Notes under the pieces: model-generated | Seen by the model: the letters and a program-made list of their open reading frames with translations, nothing else | Told to the model about the DNA's origin: nothing | The model's database searches: none | Made by a program: the position numbers and the translations under genes | In this document: piece by piece, positions 25,405 to 35,009 of the stretch | How the letters are laid out: each line of letters starts with the position of its first letter | Numbering within the stretch: position 1 is the stretch's first letter | Source of the DNA: Winogradskyella flava | GTDB lineage: Bacteria > Bacteroidota > Bacteroidia > Flavobacteriales > Flavobacteriaceae | Length of the DNA stretch: 64,000 nucleotides | Direction of reading: 5' to 3' | Assembly (NCBI RefSeq): GCF_014243395.1 | Contig: NZ_JACLCP010000003.1 | Span: 310,001-374,000 of the forward strand

Positions 25405-27351
25405 TTATTTGGTTTCACTTTCAATCTCCTCAGATTTAGTTTCACCATCTAAAGGTTCATTTTCCTTTTTAAGATAGGTGTCCAAGAATTTCACAATCCG
25501 ACTATAAGATTCAATTTGATTCTCTTTTTTAATAAATCCGTGACCTTCATCTTCAAATAAGACATATTCTACAGGAACTCCATTTTTTCTAACACCTGCA
25601 ACAATTTCATCAGATTCTACTTGTAAAACCCTTGGGTCTTTGGCACCTTGCAATACAATCAAAGGTTTAGTGACTTTATCAGTATGAAACAATGGTGAAA
25701 TACGTTTTAAACGCACGGAATCTGCAGAGAATGGATCTCCTAATTCATCATAAAGTGCTTCTCTGAAAGATTCCCAATATGGAGGAATACTTTTTAGTGT
25801 ACGCATCCAGTTGGTAACACCAAATAGATTAACACCTACATCAAATTCTTCTGGAGCATAGGTTAGTGCGGCCATGGTCATATAACCACCATAAGAACCA
25901 CCTATGATTCCTATTTTGCTACCATCAATTTCTGGCTGGGTGGCTAACCAATTTTTACCTTCAACACAATCTTGTAAATCTTTTTCACCATGATTTTTAT
26001 TATCCATTTGATAAAAGGTCTTTCCATAACCACTACTACCTCTATTATTTACTGCCAACACAGCATAGCCTTGATTTACCATGTATTGCATTAAAGAGCT
26101 AAAGTTTTGTCGCGTTTGCCCACCAGGACCACCATGAACCCAAACCATTGCTGGGACTCTGTTGGCTTCGGACGCTTGATGTGGTAGATAATAGATAGCA
26201 GGAATTACTGTGCCATCAAATGATTTGTATCTGACGACCTTGGCTGTTACTAAATCCTTAGGGTTGATCTCATCATTAAGGACGTTGGTGATTCTATTTT
26301 GTTCTTTAGTTTCGAAATTAAAGGTATATAAATCTGAAGGTGAATTAGAACCGCCAACATACATGCGCATCCACTTTTCATCATCGCTAAAACTTACACT
26401 CGTAATGCTTTTTCCATCAAAATCAGGTAAGTCGATTGTTTGCATTGTTTTAGTGTCCATTACCTCAATAGCGTTTTTTCCGTCTTCATTTACATAAACT
26501 ACCATATAGGTGCCTTCTGAGGTAAAACCACTACCCATAATATCCCAAGACTTCTCAATTTCCTTTTTCTTCTCTTTGGTTTCTAGGTTATAAGACATTA
26601 GGTATGAAAACTCAGAACCATCATCGGTAGTGTAATAGAACTTACTATTATCTTTAGAAAAATCCTGAGCAGAATTAGCACTTAAATTGTCATTTACTTT
26701 GATAGTTTCCTTGGTGCTGGCATTGTAAATAAATAAGTCGCTATCATTGGTGTTTACAGTTTTTGAAAGAGCGAAATAGTTTTCATCTTCAGACATGCCA
26801 CTAAAATTCATGCCATCGTTATTTTGATATAGCATTTCCGATGAATAATCGTCTATGGACATTTTATAAACATCAAAAAACTTTGGATCTCTTTTGTTAG
26901 AACCAAAGTATAGGTGCTTATCGTCTTTGGACCAACCATAAAAATTAGCCTTCGCACCATCTACTGGTGTAATATCTTTGATGCTTCCATCCGTTTCCAT
27001 TACAAATAAGTGATCAATTTCATCGCCATTGCCATCTGCACTGATCAGCATTCTATTGTCCTCAGGAAAATAAGCATTAGCAAAATAAGACGTGCTGTCT
27101 GACTGGGTAATTGGTGTCAATTCACCACCTTTAACAGACACTGAATAAACATTGTAAATTCCTGAACGATTGCTAGAAATCAATAATTTACTGTTATCAG
27201 CAGAAAAGCTTCCACCACCAACAGCTTCATTATCCATAAATTGATTGATGGTGTACTGTTGAATTTCTCGCTTAGTTTCAGTTTTGTCTTTATCTTCCTT
27301 ACATGATAGTATAAGAAAGGCAATACATAGGGTAAAAAGTTTTGTTTTCAT
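25405..27351 (-). CDS. S9-family (prolyl oligopeptidase-type) serine peptidase, lipoprotein
   Basis: A 648-residue exported peptidase. A lipoprotein signal ending LILSC is followed by a charged linker, a seven-bladed beta-propeller of TolB/PD40 type (about 40-370) and an alpha/beta-hydrolase domain (about 385-635). Catalytic residues: Ser in GGSYGGYM, Asp in GAKDPRV, His in DEGHGF. It probably releases dipeptides or cleaves oligopeptides at the cell envelope. It is 20 bp downstream of the BNR-repeat gene and probably forms an operon with it. The acidic tail is rich in Glu. Confidence 0.93.
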   Translation of the reverse strand: MKTKLFTLCIAFLILSCKEDKDKTETKREIQQYTINQFMDNEAVGGGSFSADNSKLLISSNRSGIYNVYSVSVKGGELTPITQSDSTSYFANAYFPEDNRMLISADGNGDEIDHLFVMETDGSIKDITPVDGAKANFYGWSKDDKHLYFGSNKRDPKFFDVYKMSIDDYSSEMLYQNNDGMNFSGMSEDENYFALSKTVNTNDSDLFIYNASTKETIKVNDNLSANSAQDFSKDNSKFYYTTDDGSEFSYLMSYNLETKEKKKEIEKSWDIMGSGFTSEGTYMVVYVNEDGKNAIEVMDTKTMQTIDLPDFDGKSITSVSFSDDEKWMRMYVGGSNSPSDLYTFNFETKEQNRITNVLNDEINPKDLVTAKVVRYKSFDGTVIPAIYYLPHQASEANRVPAMVWVHGGPGGQTRQNFSSLMQYMVNQGYAVLAVNNRGSSGYGKTFYQMDNKNHGEKDLQDCVEGKNWLATQPEIDGSKIGIIGGSYGGYMTMAALTYAPEEFDVGVNLFGVTNWMRTLKSIPPYWESFREALYDELGDPFSADSVRLKRISPLFHTDKVTKPLIVLQGAKDPRVLQVESDEIVAGVRKNGVPVEYVLFEDEGHGFIKKENQIESYSRIVKFLDTYLKKENEPLDGETKSEEIESETK

Positions 27352-27371
27352 ATTGAATTGTTTTTTGATTG

Positions 27372-30300
27372 TTAGTCGATTCCAAAAACCTTGATTTCTT
27401 TAAATGGATCTATCTGAATTTGTTTCATTTGGTCCCGGTAATCTTTCCACTCCTTATTGAAAAAGGTATTGGTTTTATTAAATAGCTTATCTAGAGCATC
27501 TTTAGCATGCTTTATTAAAGTTGTTTCCGTTGATGTCAAACCTGTTTGACTATTATAAACATAACCTTGAGCAGTTCTTAAGCGTTGCAACGGATTTACT
27601 TCAGGATTTCTTGTAATCCCTTGACGTTTATCCTCTTTGCCCAAATATTTGTCCATCAAACTATCGATAGCCTTAATTGTGGTTTTGGAGGACTTGATCT
27701 GATCCTCAAATTTTTCTTTATCTAATTTGGCCAATTCTTTTTTATACTTTTCAGCTATGTCTTTACTTTCAATTAATTGCTTTACGGCATCAGATGCAGT
27801 TTTCTGGAGTTGTTCTAATTGTTTCGCAGCAGCATACACTTCATCTATGTTTTTCTGAGACACATCAAGTCTTGGATCTGATTCCACTTTTATAGAGCTT
27901 TCAGAAGTTAAATCGCCATAGTGTAAAACTGCCTTATAAGTGCCTGGCTTTACAGAAACGCCACCTGGTTCTCTAGTTTGCTTTCTATTACGTCTAGATG
28001 GTCTGCTAACACCTGCTTCGTTCATATACCATGTCCATTTGTGTATGCCATTCTCTTCTGGTGTTTTTTGCTTTAGAGTTCGTATCAATCGGTCACCATC
28101 AAATATTTTGAGTGTTAAGGAATCCCATTTTACTTTATTGTCTTTTTTGGAGGCTGAGGCACTCGAAGCCTCATCAACATCTTCTTCATTTGTTTTGGAC
28201 ACTTCTAGAGCCTCAGTGTCCGCTGTTTCGTTTTTGTTAAACAAATAGCTGAAACGTGCACCACCACCACGATTTTCACCGTGATACATAGCGTCTGCTC
28301 CAAAACGACTTCCAGTAGGTTGTTGGTATGCAGCTTGATACGCAGTAGGCGGATCAAATAACTCAATGGTTGAACTCATTATTACCGAGTTCGTGGCCAT
28401 TGCTCTTAGTGGCCTGATATCATCTAAGACCCAAGCTGCTCTTCCAAACGTGCCAATAACTAAATCATGCTCTCTTGGTTGAATAACTAGATCCTTTACG
28501 GATGTTGTGGGGAAACCTTCAGTCCACTTTATCCACTTTTCTCCAGCGTTCAGAGAAATATATAAACCATCGTCTGTGCCTAAAAACATAAGATTTGGTT
28601 CTACTATATCTTCAACAATAGATAAAGTATAACTTTGTACATCGCTTTTATCAACTATTCTGTCCCAAGTTTTTCCGTAGTTTTTAGTTCTGTAGGCGTA
28701 TGGCTCGTAATTGAAACGTCTATAGTCATTGGCAATTAAAAGTGCTTCGCCTTTATTCTTGTTCGATGCTTTGATTTGTGCTATCCAACTACCTTTTGGT
28801 AGATCCTTAATATTTTTAGTAACCTCAGTCCAATTTTTTCCGCCATCGGTTGTATAATGTACCCGACCATCGTCAGTACCAGCCCAGAGCATATCTCTTT
28901 CTAAAGGGGATGGTTCAATAACTAGAATGGTACAATGATTTTCAGCACCAGTGGCGTCCATGGTTAGCCCACCACTTTCGGATTGTTTTTGTTTTTCAGG
29001 ATCGTTAGTGGATAGGTCAGGCGAGATGACCGTCCAAGTTTCGCCTTTGTCAGTAGATTTATGTACAAATTGGCTACCAAAATAAATCGTGCTATTATCA
29101 AAAGGGTCGATGTTAATGGCAGAGTTCCAATTAAAACGAAGTCTCACGTCTGGATCAGGATGTGTTGGTCTTACACCATAGTTATTTCCGGTTTGCCAAT
29201 CATAGCGACTAACAAAACCTTGTTGGCTCATTGACCATCCATATCTCGAATCGTCTCTGTCAGGAACCACATCAAAGCCATCACCAAAACTAATCTCTTG
29301 CCAATAACTGTTTCTTATGCCTTGTGCACGCCATACATAAGCCGGTCCTCTCCAAGACCCATTGTCTTGCATGCCTCCATAAACATTATAAGGAAATTCA
29401 TTATCCACATTGATATGATAGAACTGAGCGATAGGTAAGTTGCCAATAAAACGCCATGTTTTTCCACCATCTTTAGTGATATTCATACCACCATCATTGC
29501 CATCAATCATAAAACTTCCATCCTCAGGATGAATCCACCATGCATGATGATCTGGATGCACACCATTGCTTACCCCATAGGCAGGCATTAACTGTGTAAA
29601 GTTTTTTCCGCCATCTTCAGAAACATTGACATAAGTAAATACTGAATAGACCCTATTCTCGTTTTGAGGGTCTACATAAATCTCGGAATAGTAGAATGGA
29701 CGGTTGCCTATGTCGCTTTTATCATTAATCTTTTTCCAATTAAAACCACCGTCTTCACTTTTGTACAAAGCATTCTTTTTAGCTTCAACCAAAGCATAAA
29801 TAATATTTGGTTTATTAGGTGCTATAGCTACACCAATTCGGCCTAGATCTCCTTTAGGAAAACCATCGTCTTCTGTAATTCTTTTCCAGGTCTTGCCACC
29901 ATCATGTGTAATATGTAAACCAGAGCCCTCTCCACCAGAATTAAAAAACCAAGGGTCACGTTTATGTTCCCACATGGCTGCAATAAGTTTATTTGGATTT
30001 GTTGGGTCCATCACCAAATCAGCAACTCCCGTTTTGTTATTTGCGAATAGGATGTTATTCCAGGTTTTGCCACCATCAGTGGTTTTAAACACACCACGTT
30101 CTGGATGTTCGCCCCAAGGAGAGCCAATAGCACCAACATAAACTACATCTGGATTGGTTGGATCAACAATAATTCTATGAATATGCCTTGTGTTTTCAAG
30201 CCCCATTGCCATCCAATTTTTACCACCATCTAGGGATTTATAAACACCATAACCACCATTTAAGGAATTACGAGGATTACCTTCACCAGTTCCGACCCAA

Positions 30301-30599
30301 ATCACGCTTGGGTTAGATTGCTGAATTTCAACCGCTCCAATGGATGCCGTCAATTCTTTATCAAAAATAGGATCCCATTTAATACCTCCTGAAGTCGATT
30401 TCCAAAGTCCACCTGAAGCAGTGCCTACATACATAACATCTGGATTGCTATGAACTACATCAATAGCAGTGACGCGTCCTGACATGCCACCAGGACCAAT
30501 ATTTCGTGGTGCCAGATTTTTGACCATGTCCATTGAAAATTCTTGTGCAGGAAGTGTTGCTATGCAGATAAGCATTAGCAAGGATAAAAATCGTTTCAT
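27372..30599 (-). CDS. Large exported BNR/Asp-box beta-propeller protein (VPS10/sortilin-like)
   Basis: A 1075-residue exported protein (signal 1-18). It contains many Asp-box repeats of the S-x-D-G-G-x-x-W type (for example TSGGIKWD, SLDGGKNW, TTDGGKTW, SEDGGFNW), spread over about 40-760 and expected to form one or two propellers. Residues of about 780-1075 include a beta domain and a helical, Lys/Glu-rich coiled-coil part. Such proteins are often labelled glycosyl hydrolase or sortilin-like, but no catalytic residues can be assigned here. It lies upstream of and probably co-transcribed with the S9 peptidase. Confidence 0.88.
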   Translation of the reverse strand: MKRFLSLLMLICIATLPAQEFSMDMVKNLAPRNIGPGGMSGRVTAIDVVHSNPDVMYVGTASGGLWKSTSGGIKWDPIFDKELTASIGAVEIQQSNPSVIWVGTGEGNPRNSLNGGYGVYKSLDGGKNWMAMGLENTRHIHRIIVDPTNPDVVYVGAIGSPWGEHPERGVFKTTDGGKTWNNILFANNKTGVADLVMDPTNPNKLIAAMWEHKRDPWFFNSGGEGSGLHITHDGGKTWKRITEDDGFPKGDLGRIGVAIAPNKPNIIYALVEAKKNALYKSEDGGFNWKKINDKSDIGNRPFYYSEIYVDPQNENRVYSVFTYVNVSEDGGKNFTQLMPAYGVSNGVHPDHHAWWIHPEDGSFMIDGNDGGMNITKDGGKTWRFIGNLPIAQFYHINVDNEFPYNVYGGMQDNGSWRGPAYVWRAQGIRNSYWQEISFGDGFDVVPDRDDSRYGWSMSQQGFVSRYDWQTGNNYGVRPTHPDPDVRLRFNWNSAINIDPFDNSTIYFGSQFVHKSTDKGETWTVISPDLSTNDPEKQKQSESGGLTMDATGAENHCTILVIEPSPLERDMLWAGTDDGRVHYTTDGGKNWTEVTKNIKDLPKGSWIAQIKASNKNKGEALLIANDYRRFNYEPYAYRTKNYGKTWDRIVDKSDVQSYTLSIVEDIVEPNLMFLGTDDGLYISLNAGEKWIKWTEGFPTTSVKDLVIQPREHDLVIGTFGRAAWVLDDIRPLRAMATNSVIMSSTIELFDPPTAYQAAYQQPTGSRFGADAMYHGENRGGGARFSYLFNKNETADTEALEVSKTNEEDVDEASSASASKKDNKVKWDSLTLKIFDGDRLIRTLKQKTPEENGIHKWTWYMNEAGVSRPSRRNRKQTREPGGVSVKPGTYKAVLHYGDLTSESSIKVESDPRLDVSQKNIDEVYAAAKQLEQLQKTASDAVKQLIESKDIAEKYKKELAKLDKEKFEDQIKSSKTTIKAIDSLMDKYLGKEDKRQGITRNPEVNPLQRLRTAQGYVYNSQTGLTSTETTLIKHAKDALDKLFNKTNTFFNKEWKDYRDQMKQIQIDPFKEIKVFGID

Positions 30600-30674
30600 T
30601 ATTTTAAGGTTAGTTAAGTAATGCTTAAAATTAATGAAAACTAGACAGAGATTTCTTAATGTGATGTTAAGGAA

Positions 30675-31250
30675 TTAGTCTTTACTTATGCGTCTTGGAA
30701 CATTAGTGTCTCCTAAACTACTAAGTTCCCAGCGAGTACCATAGACATCCTCATATTCAATTGAATAAAACCAACTTTTTGTATTTAGAATTTTCCGAAA
30801 TATGTTAATGCCTTCAGGGTCAGAAATTTTAATAAGCTCAATGGTTTCATTTGCGGGTAGCACATAGCCTTTTTTAAAGGTACTTGTTGTCGAGCCTATA
30901 GAATCTAAACTATGATTGGTTTTAAAGATATGTTTGAATAAATTATCAGTATTATTAAAATGATGAATCGAATCGTAAGTAATATTCACCTCTTTGATAA
31001 ATGCAGGTCCAACACCTTTATTTCCTATAACTACTTTAAATCCTCCGGAAGAACTAAACCATTGGCTTAAATGAGGTAATACACTTGCACTTTGTTGTGT
31101 TTGAATAAGTACATTCTCTTCTCTAGCTAAAGATGATTGATAAATTAGGGCAATAACTGAAATTACACTTACAAAGAGTGCTGAGGTACTCATAATTCTG
31201 TCTGTTGTCCAATTTATCTTTTTCCTAAGCTTTTTGTTTTCTTCTGTCAA
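30675..31250 (-). CDS. Membrane-anchored protein of unknown function (paralogue of 51086-51622)
   Basis: A 191-residue protein with a basic N-terminus, one membrane helix (about 20-42) and an extracytoplasmic domain expected to be beta-rich. The domain contains the pattern F-K-V-V-I-G-N-K-G-V-G-P-A-F-I-K-E-V and an ITYDS block. The same helix placement, a Q-Q-x-A/S motif and a N-x-G-x-GPA-IK-V-x-ITY core occur in the protein at 51086-51622, so the two are diverged paralogues. It stands alone between the BNR gene and the divergent VWA gene. Function unknown. Confidence 0.72.
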   Translation of the reverse strand: MTEENKKLRKKINWTTDRIMSTSALFVSVISVIALIYQSSLAREENVLIQTQQSASVLPHLSQWFSSSGGFKVVIGNKGVGPAFIKEVNITYDSIHHFNNTDNLFKHIFKTNHSLDSIGSTTSTFKKGYVLPANETIELIKISDPEGINIFRKILNTKSWFYSIEYEDVYGTRWELSSLGDTNVPRRISKD

Positions 31251-31342
31251 CTTATCAATGATTTTTAGTAAAGTTAATAAAATGTTAGAATATAAAATGA
31301 AGGGTTTATTACATTTAGAAAAAGCCTTATTTTTACATAGCT

Positions 31343-32488
31343 ATGATGGAAAAAAGAAAAAAGTCAGGTTTTGTATTTAAAACCTATAAAGCACCTAATC
31401 AGTCTCCTTTTGATAAGCTATTTGAAATCTTTAAGGAATTAATTACGTATACGTCTGGGGATTTTGATGAAGCTATAGATTGGTTGCGCCAACTGGACAA
31501 AGAATATGAGCTGACCACCCCAGACTACACCATTGATGATTTTATTGAAGACCTTAAAAACAAAGGATATATAAGAGAAGAAATAGATCCAACGGGTGGT
31601 GACGGTGAGAGAAATGGAAAAGGCAGGCTTACTATTACTGCCAAAACAGAACGTGCCATTCGCCAGCAAGCTTTAGATCACATTTTTGGAAAAATAAAAC
31701 GGAGTGGTGCTGGAAACCATAAAAGTAAAGGTGTCGGTATTGGTGATGAGCATACAGGTGATTTTAGAGCTTACCAATTTGGTGATGCTCTAGATAAAGT
31801 CTCAATGACCGAAAGTTTGCGCAATGCTCAAATTAATAATGGTATTGGAGATTTTAATCTTACCGAAGATGATTTGGTTGTAGAGGAGACACTTCATAAA
31901 AGTCAGATGAGTACTGTACTGATGATCGATATTAGTCACAGCATGATTTTATATGGAGAGGACAGAATCACACCAGCTAAGAAAGTAGCCATGGCTCTTT
32001 CTGAACTCATAACTACACGATATCCTAAGGATACTTTAGAGATTTTGGTATTTGGGAATGATGCTTGGCCTATTAAGATTAAAGATTTGCCTTATTTAAA
32101 GGTAGGCCCTTATCATACAAATACTGTGGCTGGATTACAGTTAGCTATGGACATGTTACGAAGAAAGCGTAATACCAATAAGCAGATATTTATGATTACC
32201 GATGGTAAGCCAAGTTGCTTACGCTTACCAGATGGTCAGTATTATAAAAATAGTAATGGCTTAGACCCTTACATCACCAATAAGTGTTATGCTATGGCTC
32301 AGCAAGCAAGGCGATTGCATATTCCCATAACCACATTTATGATTGCTGAAGATCCATATTTAATGCAATTCGTTAGAGAATTTACTCAAGCTAATAGAGG
32401 TAAAGCATTTTACACTGGATTGAAAGGTTTAGGTGAAATGATTTTCGAAGATTACGAGAATAATAGAAAAAGAAGAATTAAAGGATAG
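31343..32488 (+). CDS. VWA-domain protein, partner of AAA+ ATPase
   Basis: A 381-residue cytosolic protein. A helical N-terminal half (about 1-180) is followed by a von Willebrand A domain (about 185-360) with an intact MIDAS: DISHSM, a Thr in the next loop and MITDGKP. It ends 2 bp before a MoxR/Mg-chelatase-like ATPase gene. AAA+ plus VWA pairs act as ATP-driven remodelling or metal-insertion machines. Which client is handled here is not known. Its N-terminal half also resembles the VWA subunit often paired with BchI-like ATPases outside photosynthesis. Confidence 0.9.
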   Translation: MMEKRKKSGFVFKTYKAPNQSPFDKLFEIFKELITYTSGDFDEAIDWLRQLDKEYELTTPDYTIDDFIEDLKNKGYIREEIDPTGGDGERNGKGRLTITAKTERAIRQQALDHIFGKIKRSGAGNHKSKGVGIGDEHTGDFRAYQFGDALDKVSMTESLRNAQINNGIGDFNLTEDDLVVEETLHKSQMSTVLMIDISHSMILYGEDRITPAKKVAMALSELITTRYPKDTLEILVFGNDAWPIKIKDLPYLKVGPYHTNTVAGLQLAMDMLRRKRNTNKQIFMITDGKPSCLRLPDGQYYKNSNGLDPYITNKCYAMAQQARRLHIPITTFMIAEDPYLMQFVREFTQANRGKAFYTGLKGLGEMIFEDYENNRKRRIKG

Positions 32489-32490
32489 AA

Positions 32491-33954
32491 ATGAAAATAG
32501 AAACAATAAAAACACTAGGAGCACTCAAAACATCAGGATATCAATCAAAATCTATCAAGGATGAATTACGCGATAATTTGATTAAAAACATAAAGAATAA
32601 AGTAACAACGTTTACAGGTATTCACGGTTATGAAAATACTGTGATTCCAGAATTGGAACGCGCTATACTTTCACGACATAATATTAATTTATTAGGTCTT
32701 CGAGGTCAGGCAAAAACACGTTTGGCTCGTATGATGGTGAATTTGTTGGATGAATACATTCCAGTAGTAAAAGGCTCAGAAATTAATGATGATCCTTTGC
32801 AACCCATTTCCAGATATGCATTGGAATTAATCGCAGAAAAAGGTGATGATACACCAATAACTTGGTTGCATCGTGAGGATCGTTTTGCGGAAAAATTAGC
32901 AACACCAGATGTTACGGTGGCTGATATTATAGGCGATGTAGATCCCATAAAAGCGGCCAATTTAAAGTTGAGCTATGCCGATGATCGCGTTATTCATTAT
33001 GGCATGATTCCATGTGCTAACCGTTGCATATTTGTGATTAATGAGTTACCAGATTTACAGGCTAGAATTCAGGTGGCATTGTTTAATATTTTGCAGGAAG
33101 GTGACATTCAAATTAGAGGCTTTAAACTGCGATTGCCATTGGATATGCAATTTGTATTTACAGCGAATCCAGAAGATTATACCAATCGTGGAAGCATTGT
33201 AACACCTTTAAAAGATAGAATTGGCTCTCAGATCTTAACCCATTATCCTCATACGATTGATACAGCAAGAAGCATAACATCTCAAGAGGCTAAGCTTGAT
33301 TCGCGACAAACGGAATCCGTTTATGTGCCAGACTTGGCAAAAGACTTATTAGAGCAAATTAGTTTTGAAGCTCGAGAGAGTGAGTATGTGGATGTAAAGA
33401 GTGGTGTGAGTGCACGTTTGAGTATTACTGCGTTTGAGAACTTATTGAGTACTGCAGAACGACGTGCTTTGCTTTCAGGTGATGATAAAACAACAGTACG
33501 CTTATCTGATTTTATAGGTGTAATACCTGCAATAACAGGTAAAGTCGAACTCGTTTATGAAGGAGAACAAGAAGGTGCAGATTTTGTGGCGAATGCGTTA
33601 ATGGATGAGGCTATTAAAACCTTATTTCCCAAATACTTTCCAAAAATAGAAAAGCTAGAAAAACAAGGTGAAGAAACACCATATGATGATTTAATTTCAT
33701 GGTTCTTTAATGGAGACGGTTTCGAGTTATTGGATGATTTTGATGATACTACTTATAAATCGAAATTGGATGAGGTCAAACCCTTAGATGCACTTTTAGC
33801 AGATTACCAACCAGATATTGATAAACGTGATGTCTATTTTGAAAAAGAATTTATTCTCTGGGGATTGGTGCAGTTTAAAAAATTAAGTAAGTACCGTTAT
33901 TCAGAAGGTTTACAAATCAAAGACCCTTATGGTAGTTATATCAGTGGATTATAA
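32491..33954 (+). CDS. MoxR/magnesium-chelatase-I-like AAA+ ATPase
   Basis: A 487-residue ATPase. Walker A is GLRGQAKTR (about 69-77), in the MoxR-style GxxGxAKT form. The Walker B region reads CIFVINELPDLQ, with Asn-Glu in place of Asp-Glu. TANPEDYTNRG is sensor 1 with the arginine region, followed by ITPLKDRIGSQI. A C-terminal part of about 200 residues is helical with acidic stretches. It starts 2 bp after the VWA gene and is surely co-expressed with it; a terminator follows immediately. The Asn-Glu variant seems usual in this subgroup, so loss of activity should not be assumed. Confidence 0.9.
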   Translation: MKIETIKTLGALKTSGYQSKSIKDELRDNLIKNIKNKVTTFTGIHGYENTVIPELERAILSRHNINLLGLRGQAKTRLARMMVNLLDEYIPVVKGSEINDDPLQPISRYALELIAEKGDDTPITWLHREDRFAEKLATPDVTVADIIGDVDPIKAANLKLSYADDRVIHYGMIPCANRCIFVINELPDLQARIQVALFNILQEGDIQIRGFKLRLPLDMQFVFTANPEDYTNRGSIVTPLKDRIGSQILTHYPHTIDTARSITSQEAKLDSRQTESVYVPDLAKDLLEQISFEARESEYVDVKSGVSARLSITAFENLLSTAERRALLSGDDKTTVRLSDFIGVIPAITGKVELVYEGEQEGADFVANALMDEAIKTLFPKYFPKIEKLEKQGEETPYDDLISWFFNGDGFELLDDFDDTTYKSKLDEVKPLDALLADYQPDIDKRDVYFEKEFILWGLVQFKKLSKYRYSEGLQIKDPYGSYISGL

Positions 33955-33956
33955 AT

Positions 33957-33988
33957 AAAAAAGGGAAGCAAATCTGCTTCCCTTTTTT
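33957..33988. terminator. Rho-independent terminator after VWA/AAA+ pair
   Basis: A perfect 14-bp inverted repeat (A6-GGGAAGCA / TGCTTCCC-T6) around a 4-nt AATC loop sits between convergent stops and ends directly at the stop codon of the next gene. Confidence 0.92.
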
Positions 33989-34597
33989 CTAATCTTCTAC
34001 AGATTCAAAAACCCACCAAACAACTCCCGTACTGGCATTAAAACTTAACTTTAAAGTTCCTAACTCCGATTCTATGAGGTATTTGCTTTCTATGTTGAGA
34101 TAGTTTTCTTCTTCATTTAGATATGCGCGGTATTTACCGTCCTCATATTTAAATGTTATACCATTGTTTAGCTTGAATTCTAAATTCTTTTTACCTTCCC
34201 GTTGTCTTGAATCACTAACTGTGTAGATGGCTGAAACGCCGTTACTCTTTACAGAATGATTTTTTAATTCTGTTTTGGAATAATTAGATGTTAGTATTTT
34301 TTCGACTTTACCTTCTGTCAATTTGAAGACATCGGCATCATCTTTCCAAGATGGATATACATACAAGGTGTAGTCTTCTTCAATTTCAATAATACCTGGT
34401 TCATCACTGTTTTTAAAAAGAATGTAACCATGTTTGTTCTTGAGTTCAAATTTTGTTCCGGGCGGATACATTTCGTAGTCATTGGCCTTATCACTTTTAG
34501 TTATTTTTAAATAGGTCTTCTGGGCATAGGATAAAGTGCTCAAGAAGAGGCCTAAAAAAAATACTACATGATTGCGTTTTAATTTTATCGATTTCAT
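33989..34597 (-). CDS. Secreted protein of unknown function, paralogue of its upstream neighbour
   Basis: I start it at 34597 (MKSIKLKRN...), which gives a signal peptide ending LSYAQ. A longer in-frame start at 34663 would overlap the upstream gene and put the signal sequence in the interior. The product has about 202 residues. Its C-terminal 80 residues (KNLEFKLNNGITFKYEDGKY ... SFNASTGVVWWVFE) match the C-terminal part of the neighbour at 34620-34991. The N-terminal part (about 25-120) is specific to this copy. Function unknown. Confidence 0.74.
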   Translation of the reverse strand: MKSIKLKRNHVVFFLGLFLSTLSYAQKTYLKITKSDKANDYEMYPPGTKFELKNKHGYILFKNSDEPGIIEIEEDYTLYVYPSWKDDADVFKLTEGKVEKILTSNYSKTELKNHSVKSNGVSAIYTVSDSRQREGKKNLEFKLNNGITFKYEDGKYRAYLNEEENYLNIESKYLIESELGTLKLSFNASTGVVWWVFESVED

Positions 34598-34619
34598 ATT
34601 GTTATGTGATTTAAAGTTT

Positions 34620-34991
34620 TTATTTTTTCCTAAATACCCACCAAATTGAGCCATCGTCTGCATTGAATGCGATTGATAAAGTTCCTACTTCGCTAGTTAT
34701 AGAGTATTTTCCTTTTACATCTAAGGACCTATTGTTGTAACCAGCCTTATAGTTGCCGTCTTCGTATGTAAATGACATACCATTACTTAATTTAAATTCT
34801 AGGTTTTTGTAGCCTTTGATAGTTTCAGAATCAGTGATAACAATTTCTGCTTTTACTTCATTGCTCTCATTGCTTTCTAACACCGTTCTGTTGTTCGTAA
34901 TACCATTTCTTGAATATTCGGATTGAGCATAAGTCATTACCGATATGATCATACAGATCAATAATACGGTTAGTTTAAATGTTGTTTTCAT
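34620..34991 (-). CDS. Small secreted protein of unknown function (tandem paralogue)
   Basis: A 123-residue protein with a signal peptide (about 1-22, ending MTYAQ). The mature domain of about 75 residues has the shared pattern KNLEFKLSNGMSFTYEDGNY ... AFNADDGSIWWVFRKK. It is a shorter relative of the next gene, which suggests a tandem duplication followed by N-terminal change. It follows the TonB-receptor-like gene with an 18-bp gap, so it may be co-transcribed with it. Confidence 0.75.
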   Translation of the reverse strand: MKTTFKLTVLLICMIISVMTYAQSEYSRNGITNNRTVLESNESNEVKAEIVITDSETIKGYKNLEFKLSNGMSFTYEDGNYKAGYNNRSLDVKGKYSITSEVGTLSIAFNADDGSIWWVFRKK

Positions 34992-35009
34992 AGTTTATCA
35001 TTTTAATTA

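Noticed and set aside
31343-33954. VWA/AAA+ pair as part of a phage-defence system
   Set aside because: No nuclease, protease or other effector gene is adjacent, and the neighbours are housekeeping or secreted-protein genes.
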